Shown piece after piece: positions 8,366 through 18,077 of a stretch of 64,000 bases of DNA (the stretch's first letter is position 1; each line of letters starts with the position of its first letter). The notes under the pieces are model-generated. The model saw only the letters and a list, made by a program, of their open reading frames with translations. It did not search any database and was not told the DNA's origin. Position numbers and translations under genes: made by a program. The stretch is from Alkalicella caledoniensis (GTDB lineage Bacteria; Bacillota; Proteinivoracia; Proteinivoracales; Proteinivoracaceae). The stretch lies in the NCBI RefSeq assembly GCF_014467015.1, contig NZ_CP058559.1:124001-188000 (forward strand), in the 5' to 3' direction.

Positions 8366-8433
8366 TAGCTCCCCTATTTTGCAATATCTAATACTTAGGA
8401 AATTAGTTGCAGGTATTGGATTACATGTAAACA

Positions 8434-8474
8434 TTTGAGACTAAGAGTTAAATAATGTAACAATTAGTCTCAAA
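8434..8474 (-). terminator. hairpin between ugd and the small export gene
   Basis: TTTGAGACTAA (8434-8444) and TTAGTCTCAAA (8464-8474) form a perfect 11-bp stem with a 19-nt loop just after ugd ends. No strong T tract follows, so it may be an attenuator or RNA-stabilising stem instead of a full terminator. Confidence 0.4.
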
Positions 8475-8487
8475 TATATTGCATTTA

Positions 8488-9654
8488 TTAGTCTCTATTA
8501 AATAAGTCCCTTGTATAAACCTTTTCTTCAACATCAAATAACTCTTTAGAGAGTCTGTTTGAAACTATAACATCTGATATCTTCTTAAACTCGTCCAAAT
8601 CATTTACCACTTTTGAATTGTAGAAGGTATCCTCTTTTAGTACTGGTTCATATACTACCACTTCTATTCCTTTAGCTTTTACCCTTTTCATAATACCTTG
8701 AATTGAAGACGCTCTAAAGTTATCAGAACCTGTCTTCATATTTAATCTATAAATACCGACAACCTTAGGGTTTTTCTTGATAATCATATCTGAAATGTGA
8801 TCTTTTCTTGTTCTGTTAGCATCTATAATAGCTCCAATAATGTTATTTGGAACATCTTCATAGTTCGCCTTTAGCTGTTTGGTATCCTTTGGTAGACAAT
8901 ACCCACCATATCCAAACGAAGGGTTATTATAATGGCTTCCGATACGTGGATCCAAACCTACCCCTTCAATAATTTGCTTAGTATCAAGACCTCTTAACTC
9001 TGCGTAAGTATCTAACTCATTAAAGTATGCGACCCTTAGAGCTAGAAATGTGTTAGAGAACAATTTAACAGCTTCTGCTTCGGTGGACTCTGTAAATAGC
9101 ACAGGAATATCTTCTTTGATAGCACCTTGAACTAAAAGACTAGCAAACTTTTCTGCTCTTTCAGATTTCTCCCCAACGATTATTCTAGAAGGGTAAAGAT
9201 TATCGTATAAAGCCAGACCTTCACGTAAAAACTCTGGAGAAAAGATAATATTTTCAGTTTTAAACTTTTCTTTTACTTCTGTTGTATAGCCTACTGGAAC
9301 CGTAGACTTAATAACCATAATTGCATTAGGATTTATATCTAGAACGTCTTGAATAACATACTCTACTGTTCTAGTGTCAAAATAATTTTTTTCAGTATCA
9401 TAATCAGTTGGAGTTGCAATAACCACAAACTCTGCGTCTTTATAAGCTTTTTTTGGATCTGTTGTTGCTACAAGATTAAGTTTTTTATTTGCTAGAAAAT
9501 CTTCTATTTCTGCATCCGGTATATGAGACTTTCTTTTATTGATTAAATTCACTTTTTCTGCAACTATATCCAGTGCTACTACTTCGTTGTGCTGTCCTAA
9601 TAAAACAGCATTTGACAAACCTACATATCCTGTCCCTACAACAGCAATTTTCAT
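8488..9654 (-). CDS. ugd: UDP-glucose 6-dehydrogenase
   Basis: A 388-aa NAD-dependent enzyme oxidising UDP-glucose to UDP-glucuronate, a precursor for acidic polysaccharide. The N-terminal Rossmann motif is [16 protein letters not shown]. The catalytic Cys is in [18 protein letters not shown] (near residue 260), and the C-terminal nucleotide-binding domain follows. The short length matches the E. coli/Klebsiella-type Ugd. It is the only gene in the window for uronic acid supply. It follows a nucleotidyltransferase gene with a 150-bp gap in which no strong signal was seen. Confidence 0.9.
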   Translation of the reverse strand: MKIAVVGTGYVGLSNAVLLGQHNEVVALDIVAEKVNLINKRKSHIPDAEIEDFLANKKLNLVATTDPKKAYKDAEFVVIATPTDYDTEKNYFDTRTVEYVIQDVLDINPNAIMVIKSTVPVGYTTEVKEKFKTENIIFSPEFLREGLALYDNLYPSRIIVGEKSERAEKFASLLVQGAIKEDIPVLFTESTEAEAVKLFSNTFLALRVAYFNELDTYAELRGLDTKQIIEGVGLDPRIGSHYNNPSFGYGGYCLPKDTKQLKANYEDVPNNIIGAIIDANRTRKDHISDMIIKKNPKVVGIYRLNMKTGSDNFRASSIQGIMKRVKAKGIEVVVYEPVLKEDTFYNSKVVNDLDEFKKISDVIVSNRLSKELFDVEEKVYTRDLFNRD

Positions 9655-9805
9655 TAAAACTACCTCCTAGTGATTTTCTTCGCGTATGATTTTTATTGCG
9701 TAAAAATCATATTACCTTCTAAATAAATACCATTGAAATTATTTTATAAAAGGCAAATTTGATATAAGTGGCACCTGCTCAAGAAAGCGGCGCTCTGTGA
9801 TTGAA

Positions 9806-10873
9806 TTAGTTATTTTTTCCCACGATATTAAAGTCCTCAAAAGATGCTTTATTTACAAGAGTCCGATTTTCACATACCATAAACGCTTTAATACGCTGTT
9901 TTTTACCTACAATGCTATCAGAGATTTCAGCATTATCACCTACATAAGAATCTTCAAGTAGTATACTTCTTTTTATTACTGCATTTTTACCTACTATAGA
10001 GCCACTGCCTAGTACTGAAGGACCATAAATCTTGGCTCCTTTTTCTATAATACTTTTTTCTCCTATGAAAACAGGGCCTATAATTTGGGTATCTGGGTCT
10101 ATGTCTGTTCTTCTTCCTAGCCAGATGCAGTTCTCGAATTTTTTACCTGGCATGTCCACGTTTACTATGCCTGCAAGGATGTCGAATTGTACTGCTTTGT
10201 ATACATCTAGGTTGCCTACGTCACACCAGTATGCCCTTGTTTCATAGCCATACATAGCTTGTCCCTTTGAAAGTAGATCTGGGAATACTTCTTTACCAAA
10301 ATCATAAAAAATATCCGAAGGTATATAATCAAATATCTCAGGTTCAAAAATGTATATACCTGTGTTTGCTTTAGTGCTAATAGGTGTAACATCTCTTGGT
10401 TTTTCTTGAAACTGTGTAATCTTACCTTCATCATCTAGTAATACTACACCAAATTCCCTCGGATCCTGAACATTCTTAACTGCTAAAGATGCTATTCCAC
10501 CTTTCTTTTTATGAAAGTTATAGAACTCTGTTAAGTTAATATCGGTTAGAACGTCACCACTTATTATTAGTACCGGCTCATCACCAAAGAAATTTTGTAC
10601 TATCTTAAGGCCACCCGCGGTGCCCATAAGCTCTTTTTCTAATGAATAGTTTATATTGAGACCAAGCATGCTACCATCACCAAATTGGTTCATGATTAGT
10701 TCGGGTTTATAGTAGAGGTTGATCATGATATCATGAACTCCATGAGCCTTCAATAGTAGAACAGTATGTTCAATACACGGTCTCCCCCCAAGTTGTACCA
10801 TAGGCTTACTTACCTCGTCGGTTAGTGGCCGTAATCTTGTTCCTAGGCCAGCTGCGAGAATCATTGCTTTCAT
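9806..10873 (-). CDS. sugar-1-phosphate nucleotidyltransferase (copy 2 of 3)
   Basis: A 355-aa paralogue of the enzymes at 233 and 28750, with the same pyrophosphorylase signature (LAAGLGTRLRPLT, KPMVQLGGRP) and C-terminal hexapeptide repeats (IIGPVFIGEKSIIEKGAKIYG). It lies directly upstream of ugd. That would suit production of an NDP-glucose that Ugd then oxidises, but the family also includes GDP-mannose enzymes. Differences from copy 1 are scattered along the protein, consistent with an old duplication and not a recent one. Confidence 0.85.
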   Translation of the reverse strand: MKAMILAAGLGTRLRPLTDEVSKPMVQLGGRPCIEHTVLLLKAHGVHDIMINLYYKPELIMNQFGDGSMLGLNINYSLEKELMGTAGGLKIVQNFFGDEPVLIISGDVLTDINLTEFYNFHKKKGGIASLAVKNVQDPREFGVVLLDDEGKITQFQEKPRDVTPISTKANTGIYIFEPEIFDYIPSDIFYDFGKEVFPDLLSKGQAMYGYETRAYWCDVGNLDVYKAVQFDILAGIVNVDMPGKKFENCIWLGRRTDIDPDTQIIGPVFIGEKSIIEKGAKIYGPSVLGSGSIVGKNAVIKRSILLEDSYVGDNAEISDSIVGKKQRIKAFMVCENRTLVNKASFEDFNIVGKNN

Positions 10874-11129
10874 TATTTTCCTCCGTTCATTAGGTGGTTT
10901 ATTAATCTTGTTACTATAAAAAATTAGTTAGTGCTTAACTTGTTTCGAGAGTTACATAAAAATAAATCTCAGCTGTCAATATTTTAGTAGGCTATGACTT
11001 TGTAATGGATTTTTATCATTATTTATAATTCGACATTTACTAGCTGTTTCCTTCTTTGATTAACTTGTTAAAATATACAGAATAACTGCAGTGTGTTTTG
11101 CTTCTTAAACTTTCCGTTTATCCAAGTCA

Positions 11130-11335
11130 AAATACTCTACGATAATGTAACTCGCTTCATCAGTTACTATGTCCGAATCTCTTTCATATGACTTCCTAGA
11201 CTCTGGGTGGGAAGAACAGTCATAGTACTTTTTGACCGTTGGTCTTGAGATTCCTAGTATTTTTCTATGGATCTTTGTGATTCTCCTCTAAAAGCACCCA
11301 TCCTATATTAGTGTATATATCACTTCTATTTCCAC
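11130..11335 (-). pseudogene. 5' fragment of an IS21-type transposase gene (remnant copy 2)
   Basis: Clearly homologous to 6355-6544, including the leader with CTCCCGCAAAATATATA. Here the early frame is broken (a stop soon after the GTG at 11335), while the later part reads PESRKSYERDSDIVTDEA. The leader ends at about 11416, where the decayed IS21 element begins. The stretch 10874-11129 is AT-rich and shows no gene. Confidence 0.65.
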
Positions 11336-11569
11336 ACCCTTACCTCCCGCAAAATATATAACCATATTTTACAGTTATTTGATAGGTGGTGAACAAATTC
11401 AATAGCGTTAGGTACCTGTAGATTGTCAAGTAAAATTGACCACTTTTTACGAGTAAAACTTACCACCTAGCATTTTAATCTCTAGGACGTTTTGGTGGTC
11501 AGTTTCGATTTTTTTACACTTAGTATTGACCACCTGATTGCCTTTCTTCGTTTAAAGCTGACCACAGGA

Positions 11570-12018
11570 TTAGTAAAACTTCATATGGTAACCATCAGCT
11601 AAAATAGATGTTTTGTCTATAGCAATTGTGTGAGTAATCCGGTCTAATCTAATGTACTTACATAGTTCCAAGAGTTTTTCTTGTAGCAATTCTTTGTATA
11701 GCAAGTCTAGAGAAATTTCTTGAGAGTACTGCATTTTTTGAACGACAGCACGTGATGTTTCTTTTAAAACTTGCCTATTGCATATCTCATCAATACCCAT
11801 GAAAAGAGGCTCTTCTTTATCTTTAATTATTATTTTGATATTAACTTCGTCGAACTTAAATCCTGGGGAGTTTTTAATTCTATACAATACCCCATTAGGG
11901 GCCTTAGATCCAAAATTATCTGCTATATACTCCAAAGCAGCCTTATTCTATTGCCACTTTCATTGTATACTTTAATTATCTTTTCATAATCTTCTTTACG
12001 AACTCTAGACATCCTCAT
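11570..12018 (-). pseudogene. third small gene of the decayed IS21 element, frameshifted
   Basis: Reading starts at an ATG with GGGAGA just upstream (12018; alternatively 12012), directly after the istB stop. The first part reads MSRVRKEDYEKIIKVYNESG, then the frame shifts near 11940 and continues as EYIADNFGSKAPNGVLYRIK to the stop at 11570. The protein (about 150 aa) is not recognised. Its position suggests an accessory gene of this IS21 subgroup. Confidence in the function is nil; confidence that it was a coding gene is moderate. Confidence 0.5.
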
Positions 12019-12023
12019 TCTCC

Positions 12024-12800
12024 CTAGTTTTTTTTCTTTAAGTATTCAGCCATGTATTTTTCCCCTTTGACACGAAAACTGTCCCCTGTTATTCTTAAAA
12101 CATGACAATGATGAACTAATCTATCTAGTATTGCAGTAGCCACTAACTGGCCTGTAAATACTTCATACCATTTACTTAGGGAAAGGTTAGTTGTTATGAT
12201 AAGGGAGTTTTTTTCGTATCTTTGCCCGATAACCTGAAAAAAATGCTCTCTTTTTCTTTTTCCATTTTTAAGTACGATAACTCGTCAATAATTAAAGGCT
12301 GGACTTTACTTAAAGCTTTCAATGTCTGCTTTAAAGTATCTTTCTTAACTGCGTCTGATAATTTATCCATAAGTTCTTTTACATTAAAAAACATAACCGA
12401 TTTTCCTGCTCTACATGCATTGATACCTATGCCTGTTGCAATCATACTTTTACCTACGCCTGGAGGACCTATGATAATTATATTTTCATTTCTGTCCATG
12501 AACGATAGTGTCCCAAGCTCTTTAACCTTCTGAAAGTTTATTGTTTCATTAAAACTATATTCTATTTCATCCAAGGTTTTGATGAAATCAAAGCCTGCTT
12601 TGAAGGTAAGCTTCTACGTTAAACGATTTCTTTTTCCTTCTTCCTCGGTTTGAATTAACCTGATGAGGAAATCTTTGTATCCAAGTTTCTCTTTGATGGC
12701 TTCACCGATAATCCTTTGATAGTTTTCTCGGATATCAACTAGTTTAAAGTCCTTTAACTTCTCGTTAATATATGTGTCATCATCAGCGGTATTTTTTTTA
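12024..12800 (-). pseudogene. istB remnant of the decayed IS21 element
   Basis: The Walker A region IIIGPPGVGKSMIATGIG and Walker B region PLIIDELSYL are readable at about 12290-12500. Past the frame break at about 12240 the family C-terminus continues in another frame (SLIITTNLSLSKWYEVF, RLVHHCHVLRITGDSFR) to the stop at 12024. The N-terminal part (DDTYINEKLKDFKLVDIREN) is in yet another frame near 12600-12790. At least two frameshifts make it a pseudogene. Confidence 0.8.
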
Positions 12801-13621
12801 TTATAGTGGAGTTACCTCCTGATCTTCATAGTAGTCGCAACTTCTTGTAATCCCTTCAATTTCAGTTGTTTGGATAGTGGAGGCAACTTGATTTGTAGCT
12901 TCTGACATAATCTTAAAGAAATCACTTTTTATTAGCTTTTTAACCGACTTAATATCAAGAGCATCTTTTTCGATACACAGGCAATTATCTTATCAATAGC
13001 TTCCGCTTTATAAAGCTCTAGTAATTCTAGGATTTTCTTGCATGATAGCTTGGTTGTTGAAGTATGCCATTAGCTGCATCGAAATATGCTTGTCCATACT
13101 TAAAGGTATTAATAAAATCTCTTTTGATTTGTGGAATTGACTTGTTTGCCTTTACGGATATTGCTTCATAATGGGCAGGATCTTTAAATGTTCCGTATTT
13201 TGCCTTTTGCGATTCTAAGGACATAAGATACTCAGAATCTAAGGTGAAAGCTCTATTCTAAACCCGTAAACAATCCTGAACTGAAGCTCTCTTGTAGCAT
13301 ACTTCACTGGTACACTGTACTTGTTTGTGTTTATATGTATGTAGCTATCATTGCTAATGACTCTTTTTCGAAGTTGGCCTAGCCTGAACCTATCTCTAGG
13401 CAATGGGAGGAGACAATTGATTTCCTCATTTTCAAAAAAATAATTTGGAACTCTTCTAGTCGTTGAGTGCAACTTACCATTCCATTGGCTAATAAAGTCT
13501 TTTCCCCTGGCATTTAGCTCTTCCATTGAAGAGAACTTATTACCATTTATGAATTGTTCTTCTATGTATTGGAATGACTTCTCAATCTTACCTTTATTAT
13601 GTCAAGATTAACATAACAAGG

Positions 13622-13649
13622 GTTATGTTAAGACTTTCGTTATGTAAAG
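13622..13649 (+). repeat. left terminal inverted repeat of the RIT element
   Basis: Perfect 28-bp inverted partner of 17044-17071. An additional inverted pair AACATAAC/GTTATGTT lies at 13610-13629, so the end can fold on itself. It is probably a recombinase binding site. Confidence 0.8.
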
Positions 13650-13759
13650 CTGATGAAACTAAAACTCTAAAATACTATGATTGATGCTGATACATCTTTA
13701 CATAATAATTGATTAGAAGTGTTATTTATAAATTAAACATCACAAGGAGGGTTTGATTT

Positions 13760-15013
13760 ATGATAACAGATTTTAAGACATTGATTACTTTGTGTGAAGA
13801 TGAGTTGAACATTCGGCAGTATAATGCTTCATATCAGCGAAGTATCCTAGCGGAGTGGGGGAATCTTACAAAATGGATGACTTTAAACAAGTTTAAGGAT
13901 TTTACCGAGTCTATTGGTTTCCAATACTTAGATGAGACTTTAGGGACCCATATTTCTGTCAAGGGTCTAGCGAACGGTAAAAAGCTACGTTTACGTGCAG
14001 TCCGTATGCTCTCTTCTTATCAAAAGGATGGTGATTTTGAATTCCGTACGCCACGAATTGAGAGAGTTTTTTATGGAGATATAGGCAATGAAATGTTATT
14101 GTATCTATCCTACCTTAGAAGTGAAAAAAATCTTTCTGAGAGTACACTCAAAAATAAGGAACAGTATTTATATGATTTCTTCTGTTATCTAGAAAAAAAA
14201 TCGCTTAAATTGAATAATCTTTCTGTTGAAACAATGGAGGATTTTTTTAGTTCTATGAAATATTCACTCGCATCTAGGCACAACTGCGGTTCAGCGCTAC
14301 GCATTTATTTTAGATATGCATATGAAAATGGAATTTCCAAATCAGACAGTTCGTTGTTAATTTTAAAAGATAATTACAACCATAACTGTAAGCTCCCCAC
14401 AACTTACGAAGAAGACGAAATTCGCACAATCATTTCCTCAGTTGAGCGAACCTCTGCCACTGGGAAAAGGGATTATTTGATTTTGCTCCTTGCCGCTGAA
14501 TATGGATGGCGATCAAATGATATTGTGAACTTTCAGTTTAACCAAATAGACTGGGAGAAAAATATCGTTTGTTTCAACCAACATAAAACTGATATGGCAG
14601 TAGAATATCCTCTACTATCTTCAATTGGTAATGCCATTATTGACTATTTGAAGCACGGTAGGCCGTCAACAGATGTACAGGAAATCATCGTTTCCACAGA
14701 ATCATCAAAAAGGGGTCGGCCACTTTCAACACCGACGATACATTCTATTGTAACGAAGTACATGCGTAAGGCAAACATAAAGAACTGGAAAAACAAGAAA
14801 CACGGTCCACATTCTCTACGCCACAGCCTAGCTACAAACATGCTAAAAAAGAATGTATCTATGCCCATAATCAGTTCCGTGCTTGGACACCAGAATACTG
14901 AAACAACCAAGATATATCTGAAAGTAGATATCGAAAAGTTACGATTATGCCCACTTTCCTTGCCAATAATATCTTCAAAACATTACATGGCAGGGAGGTG
15001 TAAGCATGAGTAG
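13760..15013 (+). CDS. tyrosine recombinase, first of the RIT trio
   Basis: A 417-aa site-specific recombinase. An N-terminal SAM-like DNA-binding domain is followed by a catalytic domain with Arg in AAEYGWRSNDIV, the box HSLRHSLATN, His in SSVLGHQNTETT and Tyr in KIYLKVD, so the R-H-R-H-Y set is present. The start follows AAGGAGG. The stop overlaps the next start, showing co-translation. Trio recombinases act together in RIT transposition by family knowledge. Gene naming as ritA is not certain. Confidence 0.88.
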   Translation: MITDFKTLITLCEDELNIRQYNASYQRSILAEWGNLTKWMTLNKFKDFTESIGFQYLDETLGTHISVKGLANGKKLRLRAVRMLSSYQKDGDFEFRTPRIERVFYGDIGNEMLLYLSYLRSEKNLSESTLKNKEQYLYDFFCYLEKKSLKLNNLSVETMEDFFSSMKYSLASRHNCGSALRIYFRYAYENGISKSDSSLLILKDNYNHNCKLPTTYEEDEIRTIISSVERTSATGKRDYLILLLAAEYGWRSNDIVNFQFNQIDWEKNIVCFNQHKTDMAVEYPLLSSIGNAIIDYLKHGRPSTDVQEIIVSTESSKRGRPLSTPTIHSIVTKYMRKANIKNWKNKKHGPHSLRHSLATNMLKKNVSMPIISSVLGHQNTETTKIYLKVDIEKLRLCPLSLPIISSKHYMAGRCKHE

Positions 15014-15980
15014 ACCAATGTTTAAATCTATTTTTTCTGAGGAAATGTATCATTATTTAGACCATATGGTAGCAACGGGTCATAAAGAAGTAAGTTTTTG
15101 CAAGCATTTACGGCTGTTTGACCGATTTTGTACTGAAAATGAAATACTTCAGCCAGTATTCAATAGTCAACATGCAATGAAATGGATTCAACGGAAAGAA
15201 AACGAAGCTAGTACCACCCATTATTCTCGAATCAATGGAATTAAGCAATTTCTGATCTATCTCTGTCGTAAAGGATATGAAATCTTTGTGACAAGAGATG
15301 TATGTTTCAAGCAAACAGATTTCCAACCATATATTTATGCGGAAGATGAGATAGCAAGATATTTTCATGCAGTTGATACATATGAATCTGCACGTAATCG
15401 TAAGGACAGCATTCAACTACCAATCCTTTTCCGATTACTCTACTGCTGTGGAACTAGAATTAACGAAACGCTTGGTATCAGAAAACAGGATGTGGACCTT
15501 GAGGATGGAATCATTAAGCTATTTGAAACAAAGAACAATAATGAGCGTTATATCGTGTTAAACGAAGAGATGGCCGGTCTTATGTGTCAGTATGCACAAA
15601 AATGTTTTTACCTTTTAGATGAAAAAGACTATATATTTACCAAGTCTAATGGAAGCCGATTAGATGGTGAGGCTCTTTATGAACGTCATAGGCTTTTCCT
15701 TCAAAAAGCAAGAATTCCGTATATTGGTGGAGGAAGAGGTCCAAGACTGCACGACTGGCGTCATACTTTTTCTGTGCAATCATTTAAGCAAATGGTTGAT
15801 TCTGGCCTAGATATGTACGTAGCGCTCCCCATTCTATCCAGTTATCTCGGCCACAAAACAATATATGCTACTGAGAGATATGTTCGACTGACAATGAGTC
15901 TGTATCCGTATATTGAGGATCGTTTTAAAGACAAAGTAAATAAGGTGTTCGGCGAGGTGGACAAACATGAAATCCACTGA
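15006..15980 (+). CDS. tyrosine recombinase, second of the RIT trio
   Basis: A 324-aa integrase with Arg in YCCGTRINETLGI, the box HDWRHTFSVQ, His in SSYLGHKTIYAT and the nucleophile Tyr in ERYVRL. It overlaps the first gene by 8 bp and the third by 14 bp, so the three are probably made from one message. The N-terminal region resembles the core-binding domain of phage-type integrases. Confidence 0.88.
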   Translation: MSRPMFKSIFSEEMYHYLDHMVATGHKEVSFCKHLRLFDRFCTENEILQPVFNSQHAMKWIQRKENEASTTHYSRINGIKQFLIYLCRKGYEIFVTRDVCFKQTDFQPYIYAEDEIARYFHAVDTYESARNRKDSIQLPILFRLLYCCGTRINETLGIRKQDVDLEDGIIKLFETKNNNERYIVLNEEMAGLMCQYAQKCFYLLDEKDYIFTKSNGSRLDGEALYERHRLFLQKARIPYIGGGRGPRLHDWRHTFSVQSFKQMVDSGLDMYVALPILSSYLGHKTIYATERYVRLTMSLYPYIEDRFKDKVNKVFGEVDKHEIH

Positions 15981-16986
15981 TTTTGCAATGTACCTTAACA
16001 AATATTTTACCGTTTACCTTCCAAATGTTAAGGGTATGACACCATTAACAATTGATTCTTACAGATACACTTTTATACTTTTCTTGACGTGCTTGCAGGA
16101 AGAACTTAATATTTCTGCAAACAGAGTACAGATGTCTGACCTTTCGTATAAGAACGTACTTCTATTCCTGGAATGGCTTCAGAAACAACGTCTAAACAGT
16201 ATATCAACAAGGAACCAGAGGCAGGCAGCAATCAATAGTTTTGTAAGGTTTCTAATGTATGAATTTCCTGAGTGTCTAGATAATTATCAACGAATCGTAG
16301 GGATTCCGATAAAAAAAGCACCGCAGAAAGAAATATCCTACATGAAAACAGATGGGGTAAAATTAATGATGTCTCAGATAGATGTCGCTTCTTCTGGAGG
16401 GTTGCGAGATTATGTCATGTTGTCCCTTCTCTATACTACAGGCATGCGTGTCAGCGAACTCATAAGTATCCGGGTAAAAGATTTATCCCTTTATGAACCA
16501 TACACGCTTTTACTTCGCGGTAAAGGGCATAAAAGCCGCTATGTACCACTTATGAAGGATATCATTCCTTTCATCCACCAATATTTAGTACAAGAAGGAT
16601 ATGATAGGCAAGAAAAACTTAGTGAATGGTTGTTTAAGAACCATATGAAAAGCCAATTAACTAGACAGGGTATAAATTACCTTGTCGGTAAATATGCGAA
16701 ACGTGCTAGAGAAATTAATTCGGAGATAATTCCAGCGGATTTTAGTCCTCACAAAATGAGACATACAACGGCTATGGGACTCGTTGATTCTGGGGTTGAC
16801 CTAATTTACATACGGGATTTACTAGGTCATGTCAGTGTTAAAACTACGGAAGTTTACGCAAAAGCAGAAGTAAGCAGAAAGCGTGAAGCTATTGAAGCTG
16901 CTAGCAAGGAGATTGTTCCACCGGAAAAAGCACAATGGGATAACAATACTGATTTAAAACAGTGGCTAAAAACATTCAACCGCTGA
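15967..16986 (+). CDS. tyrosine recombinase, third of the RIT trio
   Basis: A 339-aa XerC/D-like integrase with Arg in LYTTGMRVSELISI, the box HKMRHTTAM, His in RDLLGHVSVKTT and Tyr in EVYAKA. It ends about 60 bp before the right terminal repeat. All three members of the trio keep a full catalytic set, unlike many degraded integrase arrays. Confidence 0.88.
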   Translation: MKSTDFAMYLNKYFTVYLPNVKGMTPLTIDSYRYTFILFLTCLQEELNISANRVQMSDLSYKNVLLFLEWLQKQRLNSISTRNQRQAAINSFVRFLMYEFPECLDNYQRIVGIPIKKAPQKEISYMKTDGVKLMMSQIDVASSGGLRDYVMLSLLYTTGMRVSELISIRVKDLSLYEPYTLLLRGKGHKSRYVPLMKDIIPFIHQYLVQEGYDRQEKLSEWLFKNHMKSQLTRQGINYLVGKYAKRAREINSEIIPADFSPHKMRHTTAMGLVDSGVDLIYIRDLLGHVSVKTTEVYAKAEVSRKREAIEAASKEIVPPEKAQWDNNTDLKQWLKTFNR

Positions 16987-17043
16987 TGATTATGTAAAGA
17001 TATTTGCTTAGGACTTTCGTTACTTTAAGGTCTTTTTTCAAGA

Positions 17044-17071
17044 CTTTACATAACGAAAGTCTTAACATAAC
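17044..17071 (-). repeat. right terminal inverted repeat of the RIT element
   Basis: Perfect inverted partner of 13622-13649. A related imperfect copy (GGACTTTCGTTACTTTAAGG) lies just inside at about 17012-17031. The break with istA coding sequence lies directly after it. Confidence 0.8.
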
Positions 17072-18035
17072 CTTTAGTTCTTGGCCAGTAACAGTTGCAT
17101 GCGTTAAGTTCTGTCCCTAAGTGCTTAGCTAGAAGTAATGCGTATTCATTGTACTTTAATTCAATTTCTTTCCTAGGGTTACTCTCAATTACTAGTGCTT
17201 TAGGATTATCAATAAGAAGTTCCTGTGTAATTCCGCCTAAGTCTTCGAACAGTTCTTGAATGGCTTCATAGATGGCTTCAGCATCAACTGTGAGAGAAAA
17301 GCAAAGAGCCTTTTTTCTGCTAGCTGCTAGAATCATTGAAAAGCAATATACTGTCTCAATCCTATCATTAACATGTATTTTGTATTCAGACCAATCAAAT
17401 TGAGCTTGGTCACCAGGGGATGTTTCTATTCTAACTGTTGTTCTAACTGTTGCTCTCCTGAATACCACACTCTTTACTCCATCAATCTTCTTTAGACCTC
17501 TGTAAATGGGGTTAATTGAGCCATCATAGCCTCTTTGTTTTATTTCCTCAAATATTCTAGTTCCATTGAAGAAGAACTCTGGTGAAGTTCGCCACAAAGT
17601 GATTTCATCCATATGCTTGTCAACCTTCGATGGGTAACTTGCTCTTGTATACTTAGGCTCTTCTTTTAACTTGATTAGCCTTTTAACAGTATAACGAAAT
17701 ATTCCGAGCTGCTTAGAGATTTGTAATTTGGGAACTTTCTGCTTGTGTAGTTCCTGAACTGCTGCCCACTGTTGCAAATTTTTCACGTCATTTTGCCACC
17801 TTCTATGTGTATACTACAAAAGAATGGTAGCTTATTTTGTAAAAGTGGTCAATTTTAAACGTAAAAAATTATTAGGATGCTTTCAACGAGTATATTAATT
17901 ACCCTTGCTAGTGGGTCATTTTTACTCGTTAATTAGTGGTCACTTTTAATTGTAAATCAATAATTGTTTCCTTCTTCGATTTAAATTGTTAAAGTGCGTA
18001 AAATAACTAAAGGAATTCTCAGAATGTATCGAGTC

Positions 18036-18077
18036 AAAAAAAAAATGATTCCCATATAATTTGGGAATCATTTTTTT
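18036..18077 (-). terminator. intrinsic terminator after galE
   Basis: AATGATTCCCA and TGGGAATCATT form a strong stem with a 6-nt loop. On the minus strand it is followed by a run of T. It touches the galE stop and ends the polysaccharide transcript before the insertion zone. Confidence 0.85.

Larger units (their letters stand above)
13597..17069 (+). mobile_element. RIT element (recombinases in trio) inserted in istA
   Basis: Three overlapping tyrosine recombinase genes are bounded by terminal inverted repeats. The 28 bp at 13622-13649 (GTTATGTTAAGACTTTCGTT...) match 17044-17071 perfectly in inverse. Further partial copies of the same motifs lie inside both ends, as in known RIT elements. 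ACCTTTA occurs at both junctions (13590-13596 and 17070-17076), either a target duplication or a crossover site. All three genes are open and the catalytic residues are present, so the element may still be active. Confidence 0.85.
12804..17786 (-). pseudogene. istA remnant, split by the RIT element
   Basis: The 5' part (17786 to about 17077) encodes the helix-turn-helix and most of the DDE core (QAQFDWSEYKI with catalytic Asp, LLIDNPKALVI with catalytic Asp), ending at NCYWPRTKG. The gene then resumes at about 13589 with KIEKSFQYIEEQ, giving the continuation expected of IstA. The 3' part contains further frameshifts (near 13235 and 13030) before a stop at about 12804. The break point is exactly the RIT boundary, so the insertion is directly visible. 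Confidence 0.85.
11417..17962 (-). mobile_element. decayed IS21-family element carrying a nested RIT element
   Basis: The left end (TGTAGATTGTCAAGTAAAAT...) and the right end (near 17962) are inverted copies over 25 bp or more. Each has several TGACCAC and ACGAGTAAAA motifs, typical of IS21 ends. Inside are broken copies of istA and istB plus a third small gene, all minus strand. The istA gene is split by the recombinase element at about 13597-17069. Frameshifts in all three genes show it can no longer transpose by itself. Confidence 0.8.

Noticed and set aside
13597-17069. Interpretation of the three recombinases as a Tn554-type transposon or integron
   Set aside because: Three overlapping recombinase genes of 417, 324 and 339 aa without a cargo gene, together with long terminal inverted repeats, fit RIT better. 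No attC-like sites or resistance genes are present.
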